Translations under genes and position numbers: made by a program
In this document: in pieces, positions 1-5,928 of the stretch
How the letters are laid out: every line of letters starts with the position of its first letter
How positions within the stretch are numbered: the first letter of the stretch is position 1
NCBI GenBank assembly: GCA_020741375.1
Contig: DYZF01000193.1
Coordinates: 1-7,672 of the forward strand
Direction: 5' to 3'
Length of the DNA: 7,672 nt
DNA from: Tessaracoccus flavescens
GTDB taxonomy: Bacteria > Actinomycetota > Actinomycetes > Propionibacteriales > Propionibacteriaceae
The notes under the pieces: generated by a model
Database searches by the model: none
What the model saw: only the letters and a program-made list of their open reading frames with translations
Told to the model about the DNA's origin: nothing

Positions 1-414
1 CTGCGCGCCTCCAAGATCATGGCCGAACGCGCCGAGCGCGACCCCAAGATCGAGTTCGCCTGGAACTCGGCCGTCACCGCGATCAACGGTGAGAACTCCG
101 TCGAATCCATCACGCTCACCGACACCGTCACCGGCGAAACCCGCGATCTCCACGTCAACGGCGTCTTCGTCGCCATCGGCCACGATCCGCGCTCCGAGCT
201 GGTCAAGGATCAGGTGCATCTCGACGCCGAGGGCTACGTCCTCGTCGAGGGCCGCACCACCGCCACCAACGTTCCGGGCGTCTTCGCCTGCGGCGACCTC
301 GTCGATCACTCCTACCGTCAGGCCATCACGGCCGCGGGCTCCGGCTGCTCCGCCGCCCTCGACGCAGAGCGGTACCTTTCGGCGCTCGAGGACGCAGCGT
401 CTACACTCGTCTAG
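1..414 (+). CDS. trxB: Thioredoxin reductase, C-terminal part (5' end outside window)
   Basis: This is the last 137 codons of the FAD/NADPH enzyme that reduces oxidised thioredoxin in the cytosol. The frame is open from base 1, so the gene starts upstream. The segment begins in the NADPH-binding domain (LRASKIMAERA, typical of TrxB) and returns to the FAD domain. There it shows GVFVAIGHDPRSELV, then GVFACGDLVDHSYRQA and AGSGCSAALDAERYL, the highly conserved C-terminal FAD-binding signature in which the Asp of CGD contacts the flavin. The redox-active CxxC lies in the missing part, so activity cannot be judged here. The stop TAG is 27 bases before trxA, the usual trxBA operon order. Any promoter (a SigH/SigR-type oxidative-stress promoter would be typical in actinobacteria) is upstream of the window. 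Confidence 0.96.
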   Translation: MRASKIMAERAERDPKIEFAWNSAVTAINGENSVESITLTDTVTGETRDLHVNGVFVAIGHDPRSELVKDQVHLDAEGYVLVEGRTTATNVPGVFACGDLVDHSYRQAITAAGSGCSAALDAERYLSALEDAASTLV

Positions 415-441
415 TTCCCACCCACTTCGAAAGAGGCATCC

Positions 442-759
442 ATGGCAACCACTGACGTGACCGAGAAGACGTTCGTCGACGAGGTCCTCATGGCTGACGG
501 CTTGGTCGTCGTCGACTACTGGGCTGACTGGTGCTCCCCCTGCAAGCAGATGGCCCCCATCCTGGAGGAGCTATCCAACGAGTACGGCGACGTGAAGTTC
601 GTGAAGGTGGACACCAACACCAACCCGAACCTCGCCGCGGAACAGGGCGTTCTGTCGCTGCCCACGCTGCAGTTCTTCCAGGGCGGACGGGTGGCCAAGT
701 CGCTGTCCGGAGGCAAGACGAAGGGCGCATTGAAGAAGGCCATCGACGAGCTCCGTTGA
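442..759 (+). CDS. trxA: Thioredoxin with CSPC active site
   Basis: This is a cytosolic thiol-disulfide reductant, kept reduced by the TrxB encoded just upstream. It has 105 residues, the normal single-domain length. The ATG at 442 has a Shine-Dalgarno sequence GAAAGAGG (429-436) five bases upstream. The fold markers are visible: VVVDYWADWC before the active site, the buried Asp25, the redox cysteines Cys31 and Cys34, and the cis-proline Pro74 in SLPTLQFF. The oddity is the active site itself, Trp30-Cys-Ser-Pro-Cys-Lys35 instead of the classic WCGPCK, so Gly32 of the family is Ser. The residue pair before the cis-proline is Ser-Leu where Ser-Ile is common. Both catalytic cysteines and the cis-proline are intact, so it should be active. 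A Trx-fold protein other than TrxA is possible but unlikely, given the adjacent trxB and the full-length match. Confidence 0.97.
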   Translation: MATTDVTEKTFVDEVLMADGLVVVDYWADWCSPCKQMAPILEELSNEYGDVKFVKVDTNTNPNLAAEQGVLSLPTLQFFQGGRVAKSLSGGKTKGALKKAIDELR

Positions 760-1346
760 TGAGCGAACCCTCATCGCAGCCCACCCCTGAGGGGTGGAAG
801 CCTGCCTCCGTCGAGCCACCTGCGCCGGCGCCGATCCCCACGTGGGTGAAGGCGACGGCGCTGGTTTTGGCTGCGCTCTTGGTGGCGCTGGCCATCGTCG
901 TCGGATCCTCCCTCGGGCGCAGCTCGCGCCCCCAGCCCTCGGAAACCCCCACGGAATCGCCGACGCCGTCACCGTCGTTCGTCTTCGAGGCGCCGACGGC
1001 GGTGGGCGAGTTTGTCGCCGGCGAGAAGGTGGAATCTGAGGGCCCGGCGCCAGCGAATCAGAAGATCGCGCGGGCCAACTACTTCGACGGCACGGACCGC
1101 CTGGTGTTCGCTATGACCTGGCCGGTGGAAGACCTCTCGACGTTCCTCACCGACGCCGGCATCGAAGCCGCCGCTGAGCGCCCCGGCACCGACGGTGTGA
1201 TGTGCGGCAAGTCGATCGACACCAACCGCGCCGCCTGCGCCACCCTCGAGGACGACGCCGCTCTCCTCCTGCTCGCGGTGACGGAAGTGCCCGAGACGCG
1301 GCTCGCACCGCTACTCGCTGAATTCAGCACCGCGCTGGCGCGATAG
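759..1346 (+). CDS. Membrane-anchored protein with secreted C-terminal domain, function unknown
   Basis: I do not recognise a family. The 195-residue protein is read from ATG 759, which overlaps the trxA stop (TGATG) and implies translational coupling. The frame is open farther left, but that stretch lies antiphase within trxA. The order along the protein is: a Pro-rich cytosolic N-terminus (1-28), one transmembrane helix rich in Ala, Leu and Val (about 29-51), a Ser/Thr/Pro linker (54-73), and a globular domain (about 74-195). With no positive-inside conflict (Arg54 and Arg57 follow the helix, so topology is not certain), the linker suggests the domain is outside the membrane. That domain has exactly two cysteines, Cys149 and Cys160, ten residues apart, which could form a disulfide. 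Its place directly after trxA may be functional or may only reflect shared transcription. Confidence 0.82.
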   Translation: MSEPSSQPTPEGWKPASVEPPAPAPIPTWVKATALVLAALLVALAIVVGSSLGRSSRPQPSETPTESPTPSPSFVFEAPTAVGEFVAGEKVESEGPAPANQKIARANYFDGTDRLVFAMTWPVEDLSTFLTDAGIEAAAERPGTDGVMCGKSIDTNRAACATLEDDAALLLLAVTEVPETRLAPLLAEFSTALAR

Positions 1347-1359
1347 TCTTGGCCGCAGC

Positions 1360-1378
1360 GACCCCAGCTCAACGGGTC
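1360..1378 (+). other. Weak hairpin in the gap before the aminotransferase gene
   Basis: GACCC (1360-1364) and GGGTC (1374-1378) can form a 5-bp stem with a nine-base loop in the 52-base gap 1347-1398. No T-run follows, so it is not a convincing intrinsic terminator. The trx group and the aminotransferase group could therefore be one transcript. I see no clear -35/-10 pair in the gap. Confidence 0.25.
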
Positions 1379-1398
1379 CCTGACGGCAGGCAAGGACA

Positions 1399-2703
1399 GT
1401 GACCGACCAGATTCGACACGACACCCGGCTAGACCGGTTCGTCGACAACTACGCAGAGCGCACCAACGGCATGCGGGTCTCCGCAGTCCGAGCTCTCTTC
1501 GCCGTAGCGAATCGCCCCGAGATCGTGTCGCTCGCGGGCGGCATGCCCAACATCAAGGACCTGCCCCTCGCCGACATCGGCGAATCGATGGCCCAGATGG
1601 TGGCCACCAACGGCATGCAGGTGATGCAGTACGGCTCAGGCCAAGGCGAGCCCGGCTTCCGTGAGCAGATCCTCGACGTCATGGCCTTGGAGGGCATCTC
1701 CGCGCATCCCGACGACGTGGTGATCACAGCCGGATCGCAGCAGGGCCTCGATCTGGTGACGCGGATCTTCATCAACCCGGGCGACGTGATTCTGGCGGAA
1801 TCGCCGTCGTACGTGGGCGCGTTGGGCACCTTCCTCAGCTATCAGGCGGAAGTGGTGCACGTCGCCTCCGACGAGAACGGCCTGAACCCCGTCGCGCTTC
1901 GCGAAACCGTCACCCGCCTTAAGGCAGAGGGCAAGCGCGTCAAGTTCCTCTACACCATCCCGAACTACAACAACCCGTCCGGCGTGACCCAACCGTGGTC
2001 GCGCCGTGAGGAGATCATCGCCGCATGCGAGGCCGACGGCGTGCTCGTGGTTGAGGACAACCCCTACGGCCTGCTGTCGCTGGACGCGGACCCGATTCCC
2101 GCGATGCGATCGGCCAATGACAACGTCATTTACCTTGGTTCGTTTTCCAAGACGTTCGCCCCCGGCTTCCGCGTTGGCTGGGTGCTCGCCCCGCACGCGG
2201 TGCGCGAGAAGCTGGTGCTGGCTCAGGAGTCGGCGACGCTGTGCCCGCCGGTGTTCAGCCAGTTCGCCATCGGAAACTACTTGGCCAACCACGATTGGAA
2301 GGGCCAGGTCACCGTCTTCAAGGACATGTACCGGCTCCGCCGCGACGCGATGCTCGCCACGCTCGACGAGGTGATGCCCTCGGGCACGTCGTGGACGCGA
2401 CCGGCGGGTGGGTTCTTCGTCTGGGTGACGCTCCCCGAGGGCCTCGATACGCAGGCCATGCTGCCGCGCGGCGTCGACGCCCGGGTGGCGTTCGTTCCCG
2501 GCGGTGCGTTCTACGCCGACGGTCAGGGCGCGCGCAACGTGCGCCTGTCGTTCTGCTTCCCTCCCCCGGATCGCATCGAACTAGGCGTGCGTCGCTTCGC
2601 CGACGTCGTCCGCCGCGAGCTGGAGGTCATGGACACCTTCGGCCTCAGCCACTCCCCCACCCAACCTCGCAGGCCAGCCGGCCCCGGCCCAGACCTGAGC
2701 TGA
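1399..2703 (+). CDS. PLP-dependent aminotransferase, class I/II (LysN / 2-aminoadipate type)
   Basis: This is a fold-type I aminotransferase of 434 residues, of the length and pattern of LysN/ARO8-like enzymes without the GntR helix-turn-helix of MocR proteins. The PLP-site residues are in order: Asn192 in NYNNPSG, Asp220 and Tyr223 in VVEDNPYGLL, the Schiff-base Lys251 in GSFSKTFAPGFRVGW, and the substrate-carboxylate Arg382 in NVRLSFCF. The start is GTG 1399, with AAGGA at 1392-1396 only two bases before it, an unusually tight spacing. The next in-frame ATG (codon 25) would cut into LDRFVDNYAERTNGM...LFAVANRPEIVSLAGGMPN, a conserved N-terminus, so I keep GTG. The substrate cannot be read from the sequence; a 2-oxoglutarate-dependent amino donor enzyme is the family expectation. 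It ends with a Pro-rich tail (about 418-434) and is followed after 13 bases by the ligase gene. Confidence 0.93.
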   Translation: MTDQIRHDTRLDRFVDNYAERTNGMRVSAVRALFAVANRPEIVSLAGGMPNIKDLPLADIGESMAQMVATNGMQVMQYGSGQGEPGFREQILDVMALEGISAHPDDVVITAGSQQGLDLVTRIFINPGDVILAESPSYVGALGTFLSYQAEVVHVASDENGLNPVALRETVTRLKAEGKRVKFLYTIPNYNNPSGVTQPWSRREEIIAACEADGVLVVEDNPYGLLSLDADPIPAMRSANDNVIYLGSFSKTFAPGFRVGWVLAPHAVREKLVLAQESATLCPPVFSQFAIGNYLANHDWKGQVTVFKDMYRLRRDAMLATLDEVMPSGTSWTRPAGGFFVWVTLPEGLDTQAMLPRGVDARVAFVPGGAFYADGQGARNVRLSFCFPPPDRIELGVRRFADVVRRELEVMDTFGLSHSPTQPRRPAGPGPDLS

Positions 2704-2716
2704 CAAGGAGAAACGC

Positions 2717-3655
2717 ATGACCGTCATCGTGATCGCAGGTGGCTTGAGCCACGAGCGCGACGTGTCTTTGCGGTCGGGACGTCGGGTGGCTCAGGCGCTT
2801 CGTGACGCTGGCCAGGCCGTCGTCGAGACCGATATGAATGCAGACCTGCTGGATCTGGTGTCGCGCACCGAGAACGCCGTGGTCCTGCCGATGCTGCACG
2901 GCGGCGTCGGTGAGGACGGCGCTCTCCGGGAGGTGCTGGAGGTGCTCGGTGTGCCGTTCATCGGCCCCACCGGTGCGTCGTCGCGGCTCACCTTCGACAA
3001 GTCGATCGCCACCTCCGTGGTGCGTGCGGCAGGGCTGACGACACCGCGACAGATCGCGCTCCCCCACGATATCTTCCGCGAGCTCGGCGCCCAGACGCTG
3101 ATGGACGGCATCGGGCAACAGATCGGCTACCCCCTCGTCGTGAAGCCGTCGCGCAGTGGATCGGCGCTCGGTGTGACGAAGGTCGACGACGCGGCGGCTC
3201 TGCCCGCGGCGCTGGTCGCGGCATACGCCTACGGGCCGGTCGCGGTCATCGAGTCCTTCGTGGACGGCACCGAGGTCGCCGTGACGGTGCTGGACGAGGG
3301 CGACGGCCCGGTGGCGCTGCCAGCGGTCGAGATTCGCCCGCAGTCGGGTGTGTACGACTACGAATCGCGCTACACCGCCGGCACCACGCGCTTCGTGACG
3401 CCCGCGGAACTGGACGACGCGGTGCTCGACGCCGCCGGCCGGTTGGCCGTGGACGCCTTCGAGGCGCTGGGCCTTAGGCACCTCTCACGGATCGACATCA
3501 TCGTCGACCCCGCTGGCGTGCCTCACTTCATCGAAGGCAACGTGGCTCCCGGCATGACGGAGACGTCGCTGGCGCCACTGGCCATCGAGGCGTCGGGGCG
3601 TTCGCTGAGCGACATCTTCGTCTCTCTCGTGGATCAGGCGAGGGCTGATTCGTGA
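2717..3655 (+). CDS. D-alanine--D-alanine ligase family protein (ATP-grasp)
   Basis: This ATP-dependent ligase joins two D-alanines for the peptidoglycan pentapeptide. It has 312 residues, close to the short DdlB form and shorter than the roughly 360-residue Ddl usual in actinobacteria, so it may be a second Ddl. The ATG has AAGGAG (2705-2710) six bases upstream. Visible motifs are GGLSHERDVSLRSGR (Glu13 equals the DdlB Glu15), LHGGVGEDG (60-68), KPSRSGSALGV (Lys143, Ser149), YDYESRY (213-219, Tyr219 equals DdlB Tyr216), Arg258, and the Mg2+ ligands Asp260, Glu273 and Asn275 in EGNVAPGMT. The retained Tyr219 predicts D-Ala-D-Ala rather than D-Ala-D-Lac specificity. Small departures are Ala150 for the second Ser of GSS and Arg218 for the loop Lys. 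It overlaps the next gene by four bases (GTGA). I leave the symbol blank because paralogy is unresolved. Confidence 0.9.
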   Translation: MTVIVIAGGLSHERDVSLRSGRRVAQALRDAGQAVVETDMNADLLDLVSRTENAVVLPMLHGGVGEDGALREVLEVLGVPFIGPTGASSRLTFDKSIATSVVRAAGLTTPRQIALPHDIFRELGAQTLMDGIGQQIGYPLVVKPSRSGSALGVTKVDDAAALPAALVAAYAYGPVAVIESFVDGTEVAVTVLDEGDGPVALPAVEIRPQSGVYDYESRYTAGTTRFVTPAELDDAVLDAAGRLAVDAFEALGLRHLSRIDIIVDPAGVPHFIEGNVAPGMTETSLAPLAIEASGRSLSDIFVSLVDQARADS

Positions 3656-4401
3656 GCCTCAAGGTCAAGCAGGCGCTGATCATCCTCGCGGGTTTCGTGG
3701 TCGCGGGGATCATGCTCCTGCTTGGCCTGTGGCAGATGTCGTCGTATCAGGAATCTACGCGCGACGTCTCGGCTGAGCGCGCGGCGGAGCCCGCCGTGTC
3801 GCTGCCCGACGCCGTCGCCTCCGACGGCGTGGTGCAAGACATCTACGGCCGCCACGTCTTCTTCACCGGGCAGTACCTCCCGGAGCATGAGGTGATCGTC
3901 GGCACCGATGCAGCGGAGCTTCGCGTCGCGACGGCGATGGAGCTGGAGGACGGCCGCTACCTCACGGTGGTGCGGGGTCTCGCCGACGGTGCCGTTCCGC
4001 CCGCCCCCGAAGGCGACCACGACGTGACCGGCATCTTCTTGGCCCCGGACACCAAGGCCGACGATCCGGCCTCAGTGTCCGCGGATATGGCGTCGCTGCG
4101 CGTCCAGGAGCTTGCCCAGGCGTGGCCAGCGCCGCTCATCGCCGGTTACGTGACACTCGAGGAGGCCGACGCGGCCGCCCAGGGCCTCTCCCCCGCCCCC
4201 GTCGTGCTCCCAGAGGCCGAGGGCTCGGCCACGCACCGCGGCTACGCGCTCCAGTGGTGGGTGTTCGCGGCTGGGGCGATCGCCTTTGGCTTCTTCGGAG
4301 CCCGCGGCTTCGCGCAGGACGAGGCCAAGAGGCTCGCCAAATTGGCAGCGGCTGAGGAGGCCGCTGTAGAGACCCAGCAGGACGCGACAATCGCTCCCTG
4401 A
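3652..4401 (+). CDS. SURF1 family membrane protein, probable cytochrome oxidase assembly factor
   Basis: SURF1 proteins help assemble haem-copper (aa3-type) cytochrome oxidase, probably by handling haem a in the membrane. This 249-residue protein has the family layout: one transmembrane helix near the N-terminus (about 8-29, ending LGLWQM), a large extracytoplasmic loop, and a second helix (about 198-217). Family marks are GLWQ at 25-28, GQYLPEHEVIV with the later YLTVVRGLADG, and HRGYALQWWVFA (195-206), which matches the HxxYAxQW signature before the second helix. An Ala/Glu-rich charged cytoplasmic tail follows. The start is GTG 3652 inside the GTGA overlap with the ligase stop, so it is translationally coupled, with only a weak GAGGG upstream. 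Actinobacterial SURF1-like proteins are divergent, so the exact substrate is inferred. It is the last gene of the rightward group. Confidence 0.88.
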   Translation: MSLKVKQALIILAGFVVAGIMLLLGLWQMSSYQESTRDVSAERAAEPAVSLPDAVASDGVVQDIYGRHVFFTGQYLPEHEVIVGTDAAELRVATAMELEDGRYLTVVRGLADGAVPPAPEGDHDVTGIFLAPDTKADDPASVSADMASLRVQELAQAWPAPLIAGYVTLEEADAAAQGLSPAPVVLPEAEGSATHRGYALQWWVFAAGAIAFGFFGARGFAQDEAKRLAKLAAAEEAAVETQQDATIAP

Positions 4402-4464
4402 CCAGCACGCCCACGACGAGTTCGCGCGGTGCTGACGAAGGGCGCATCGGCCAGCTGACCAGCA
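4398..4464 (+). repeat. Ten-base direct repeat CTGACCAGCA spanning the SURF1 stop
   Basis: CTGACCAGCA occurs at 4398-4407, including the SURF1 TGA stop, and again at 4455-4464, 57 bases later. The second copy sits beside CAGCTG (4452-4457) and GCATGC (4462-4467) palindromes. It may be a relic of a small duplication or insertion at the 3' end of the gene, or chance. Confidence 0.4.
4403..4434 (+). terminator. Possible long-loop hairpin after the SURF1 gene
   Basis: CAGCAC (4403-4408) and GTGCTG (4429-4434) are perfect inverted repeats two bases after the SURF1 stop, enclosing 20 mostly G/C bases. No T-run follows. A structure here is plausible between two converging genes, but as an intrinsic terminator it is weak. 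Confidence 0.25.
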
Positions 4465-4475
4465 TGCAATCACCG

Positions 4476-4547
4476 CTGATCGAGCAGGCCGCAGATGACC
4501 GCTGGTTGAGTAGTCTGCGCGGCCAAGCCGCCGGGCGTATCGAAACC
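4476..4547 (+). repeat. Dispersed intergenic repeat, copy A, with adjacent half-copy
   Basis: The element at 4502-4547 begins CTGGTTGAGTAG and ends CGTATCGAAACC, with a 22-base variable core holding a GCGGC-CAA-GCCGC hairpin (4519-4531). The outer ends are an imperfect inverted repeat (GGTTGAGTA against the complement of TATCGAAACC). CTGATCGAGCAG at 4476-4487 differs from CTGGTTGAGTAG by three transitions and looks like a decayed left half of another copy. A second full copy in the same orientation lies at 7212-7247. I recall this end pair as a widespread REP-like repeat in actinobacterial genomes. Here it lies between two converging genes, where it could also act in transcript ending. Confidence 0.65.
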
Positions 4548-4567
4548 ACCCGCACCTAACCGGACTC

Positions 4568-4948
4568 TTAAGCCGCGACTGCCTCCGACGCCGCGATGCT
4601 GCGACGAACGTTCTTCGTCGCGAAGTGCTCGGCAACGAACGACAGGAACGGCACGGTGCCGGCCAGCATGATGAGGACGAACCATTTCAGCGACCACTTC
4701 ACGCGGCGCCCAAGATCGTAGGCCGTGATCAGCAGCACCATGTAGAGCCATCCGTGCGGGATGCCGGTCCACATGACGACGCGTCCGTCACCCCAGATGT
4801 ACTTCAGGGGCATGCCGATCAAGATCAGAACGACGAGCAGCACGCCGACGACCCACGCCATCACGCGGTAGCGCGTCAGGGCCGACTTCACCCCCTGGAT
4901 GTCCTCCTTGTCGATGAGGGTGACGTCCTCAGTGATTTCCTCTGCCAT
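4568..4948 (-). CDS. DUF3817 family integral membrane protein
   Basis: This 126-residue membrane protein is of unknown function. After an acidic cytosolic N-terminus (1-24) come three hydrophobic segments, about 28-45, 64-80 and 86-105, the pattern of the DUF3817 (YdzA-like) family. Between the first two is GRVVMWTGIPHGWLYM, with the His65-Gly66-Trp67 motif, and the second helix ends in YDLGRR (77-82). A short basic then Ala-rich tail closes it. The start ATG is at 4946-4948 with AAGAGGAG (complement of 4959-4966) ten bases upstream. It reads in the same direction as parAB, 89 bases after the parB stop, and could be cotranscribed or have its own start in the AT-rich gap. Nothing visible ties it to segregation. 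Length and motifs fit the family; the role is unknown. Confidence 0.88.
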   Translation of the reverse strand: MAEEITEDVTLIDKEDIQGVKSALTRYRVMAWVVGVLLVVLILIGMPLKYIWGDGRVVMWTGIPHGWLYMVLLITAYDLGRRVKWSLKWFVLIMLAGTVPFLSFVAEHFATKNVRRSIAASEAVAA

Positions 4949-4966
4949 GACAGCAGCACTCCTCTT

Positions 4967-4996
4967 CGCTGATTCCAGCGGTTTTAGTTATTTGTC
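4967..4996 (+). terminator. Small hairpin followed by a T-rich run
   Basis: CGCTG (4967-4971), loop ATTC, CAGCG (4976-4980), then GTTTTAGTTATTT on the + strand. This resembles a weak intrinsic terminator for rightward transcription, which would stop readthrough before it runs antisense into parB. On the leftward transcript the same hairpin sits directly upstream of the Shine-Dalgarno of the DUF3817 gene (4959-4966), where it could instead affect translation or RNA stability. Confidence 0.35.
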
Positions 4997-5037
4997 GATT
5001 TATCTATGTGTGGGTTTATTTTTATATCTGTTTGCCG
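4981..5037. other. AT-rich, strongly T-skewed tract between parB and the DUF3817 gene
   Basis: By direct count this 57-base stretch has 32 T, 8 A and 17 G+C (about 30 percent GC), in a region where the genes are clearly GC-rich. The leftward RNA would be A-rich and little structured. It may hold the promoter of the DUF3817 gene, although I find no convincing -35/-10 pair, or an A-rich leader. No DnaA-box or parS match is seen in it. Confidence 0.6.
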
Positions 5038-5928
5038 TTACAGCGTTTTGCCGTCGAGGATGGCCATGATCCGGTCCAGATCCTCACCCGAGGCGAACTC
5101 GATGGTGATCTTGCCCTTGTTTCTGCCGATGTTCACCTTGACCCGGGTATCGAAGTGATCGCTGAGTTGGCTCTGAAGTTCGCGCTCGCGCTCGGATGGC
5201 ATGCGCGGCCCCCTCGCCGTGGTGGTGCGCGTCGCAGGCGCGTTCTTCCCCAGCGCGACGATCTCCTCGGTCGAGCGCACGGAGAGTCCCTCCGCGACGA
5301 TCCGATCCGCCAGGCGCTCTTGCTCCCCCGCATCGTCCAGGCCCAGCAGCGCTCGCGCATGGCCGGCAGACAACACGCCGGCCGCCACCTTGGCTTGCAC
5401 GCGCGTCGGCAGGTTCAGCAAGCGCAGCGTGTTGGACACCTGCGGCCGCGACCGGTGGATCCGACGGGCGAGTTCTTCTTTGGAGCACTCGAAGTCGTTC
5501 AGCAGTTGTGCGTAGGCGTTGGCCTCTTCAATCGCATTCAGGTTCGCCCGGTGAAGGTTCTCCAGGAGCGCATCGCGGAGCAGCGCGGTGTCATCCGTCC
5601 CTCGGATGATGGCGGGAATGGTCTCCTTGCCGGCCAGCTGGCTCGCGCGCCAGCGTCGCTCCCCCATCACCAGTTCGTACTTCTTGCGCCCGCTTCGTCG
5701 CACGACGATGGGCTGCAGCACGCCAAACTCACCGATCGACGCCGCCAGCTCCGCAAGATCGTCCTCGTCGAAGACCGTGCGCGGCTGCTGTGGGTTCGGC
5801 GAGATCAAGCCCACCGGGATCTCGTCAAACGTGGAGCCGTCGCTCAGTTCAACGGGCTTTTCTTCCTCGTCAGTGCGGGCGAACAGATCGCCGAGGCCTT
5901 TTCCTAGGGCTGATGACTTCGCTGCCAT
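5038..5928 (-). CDS. parB: Chromosome partitioning protein ParB
   Basis: ParB is a CTP-dependent DNA clamp that loads at parS, spreads, recruits SMC and stimulates ParA. It has 296 residues. In order: a Lys/Gly-containing N-terminus that contacts ParA (GKGLGDLF, 9-16), the ParB/Srx CTPase domain with PNPQQPR (44-50), the CTP-binding GERRWRA (89-95) and ENLHR (123-127), a parS-binding helix-turn-helix (about 150-171, SKEELARRIHRSRPQVSNTL), a flexible linker, and the C-terminal dimerisation domain (about 250-296, VKVNIGRNKGKITIEF). The catalytic/nucleotide residues Arg91, Arg92, Glu123, Asn124 and Arg127 are present. The block usually read as ENxQRxDLNPxEEA is here ENLHRANLNAIEEA, a mild divergence. 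Its ATG shares one base with the parA stop (TAATG), so the pair is translationally coupled. Confidence 0.97.
   Translation of the reverse strand: MAAKSSALGKGLGDLFARTDEEEKPVELSDGSTFDEIPVGLISPNPQQPRTVFDEDDLAELAASIGEFGVLQPIVVRRSGRKKYELVMGERRWRASQLAGKETIPAIIRGTDDTALLRDALLENLHRANLNAIEEANAYAQLLNDFECSKEELARRIHRSRPQVSNTLRLLNLPTRVQAKVAAGVLSAGHARALLGLDDAGEQERLADRIVAEGLSVRSTEEIVALGKNAPATRTTTARGPRMPSERERELQSQLSDHFDTRVKVNIGRNKGKITIEFASGEDLDRIMAILDGKTL

Noticed and set aside
531..758. Leftward extension of the membrane-protein frame into trxA
   Set aside because: It overlaps trxA out of frame and has composition unlike a protein start; ATG 759 fits stop-start coupling and puts the membrane helix near the N-terminus.
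837..846. CCCACGTGGG palindrome as a parS or regulator site
   Set aside because: Outside CACGTG it lacks the TTT/AAA arms of parS, and it lies in the coding region before the membrane helix.
1636..2292. Open frame of 218 codons on the - strand opposite the aminotransferase
   Set aside because: It is antisense to the PLP-binding core of a well-matched enzyme and has no motif or start signal of its own.
2645..3481. Open frame of 278 codons on the - strand opposite the ligase
   Set aside because: It is Arg/His/Gln-rich low-information sequence antisense to a gene with all Ddl motifs, so it is a codon-bias shadow.
4981..5037. AT-rich tract as a replication-origin unwinding element with DnaA boxes
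   Set aside because: The nearest word, TTATCTATG, differs at three positions from TTATCCACA and is alone. The origin is expected beyond rsmG, near dnaA.
5008..5907. Open frame of 299 codons on the + strand opposite parB
   Set aside because: It runs fully antisense to a parB with complete domains. Its translation has no recognisable motif, and such frames are expected opposite GC-rich genes.
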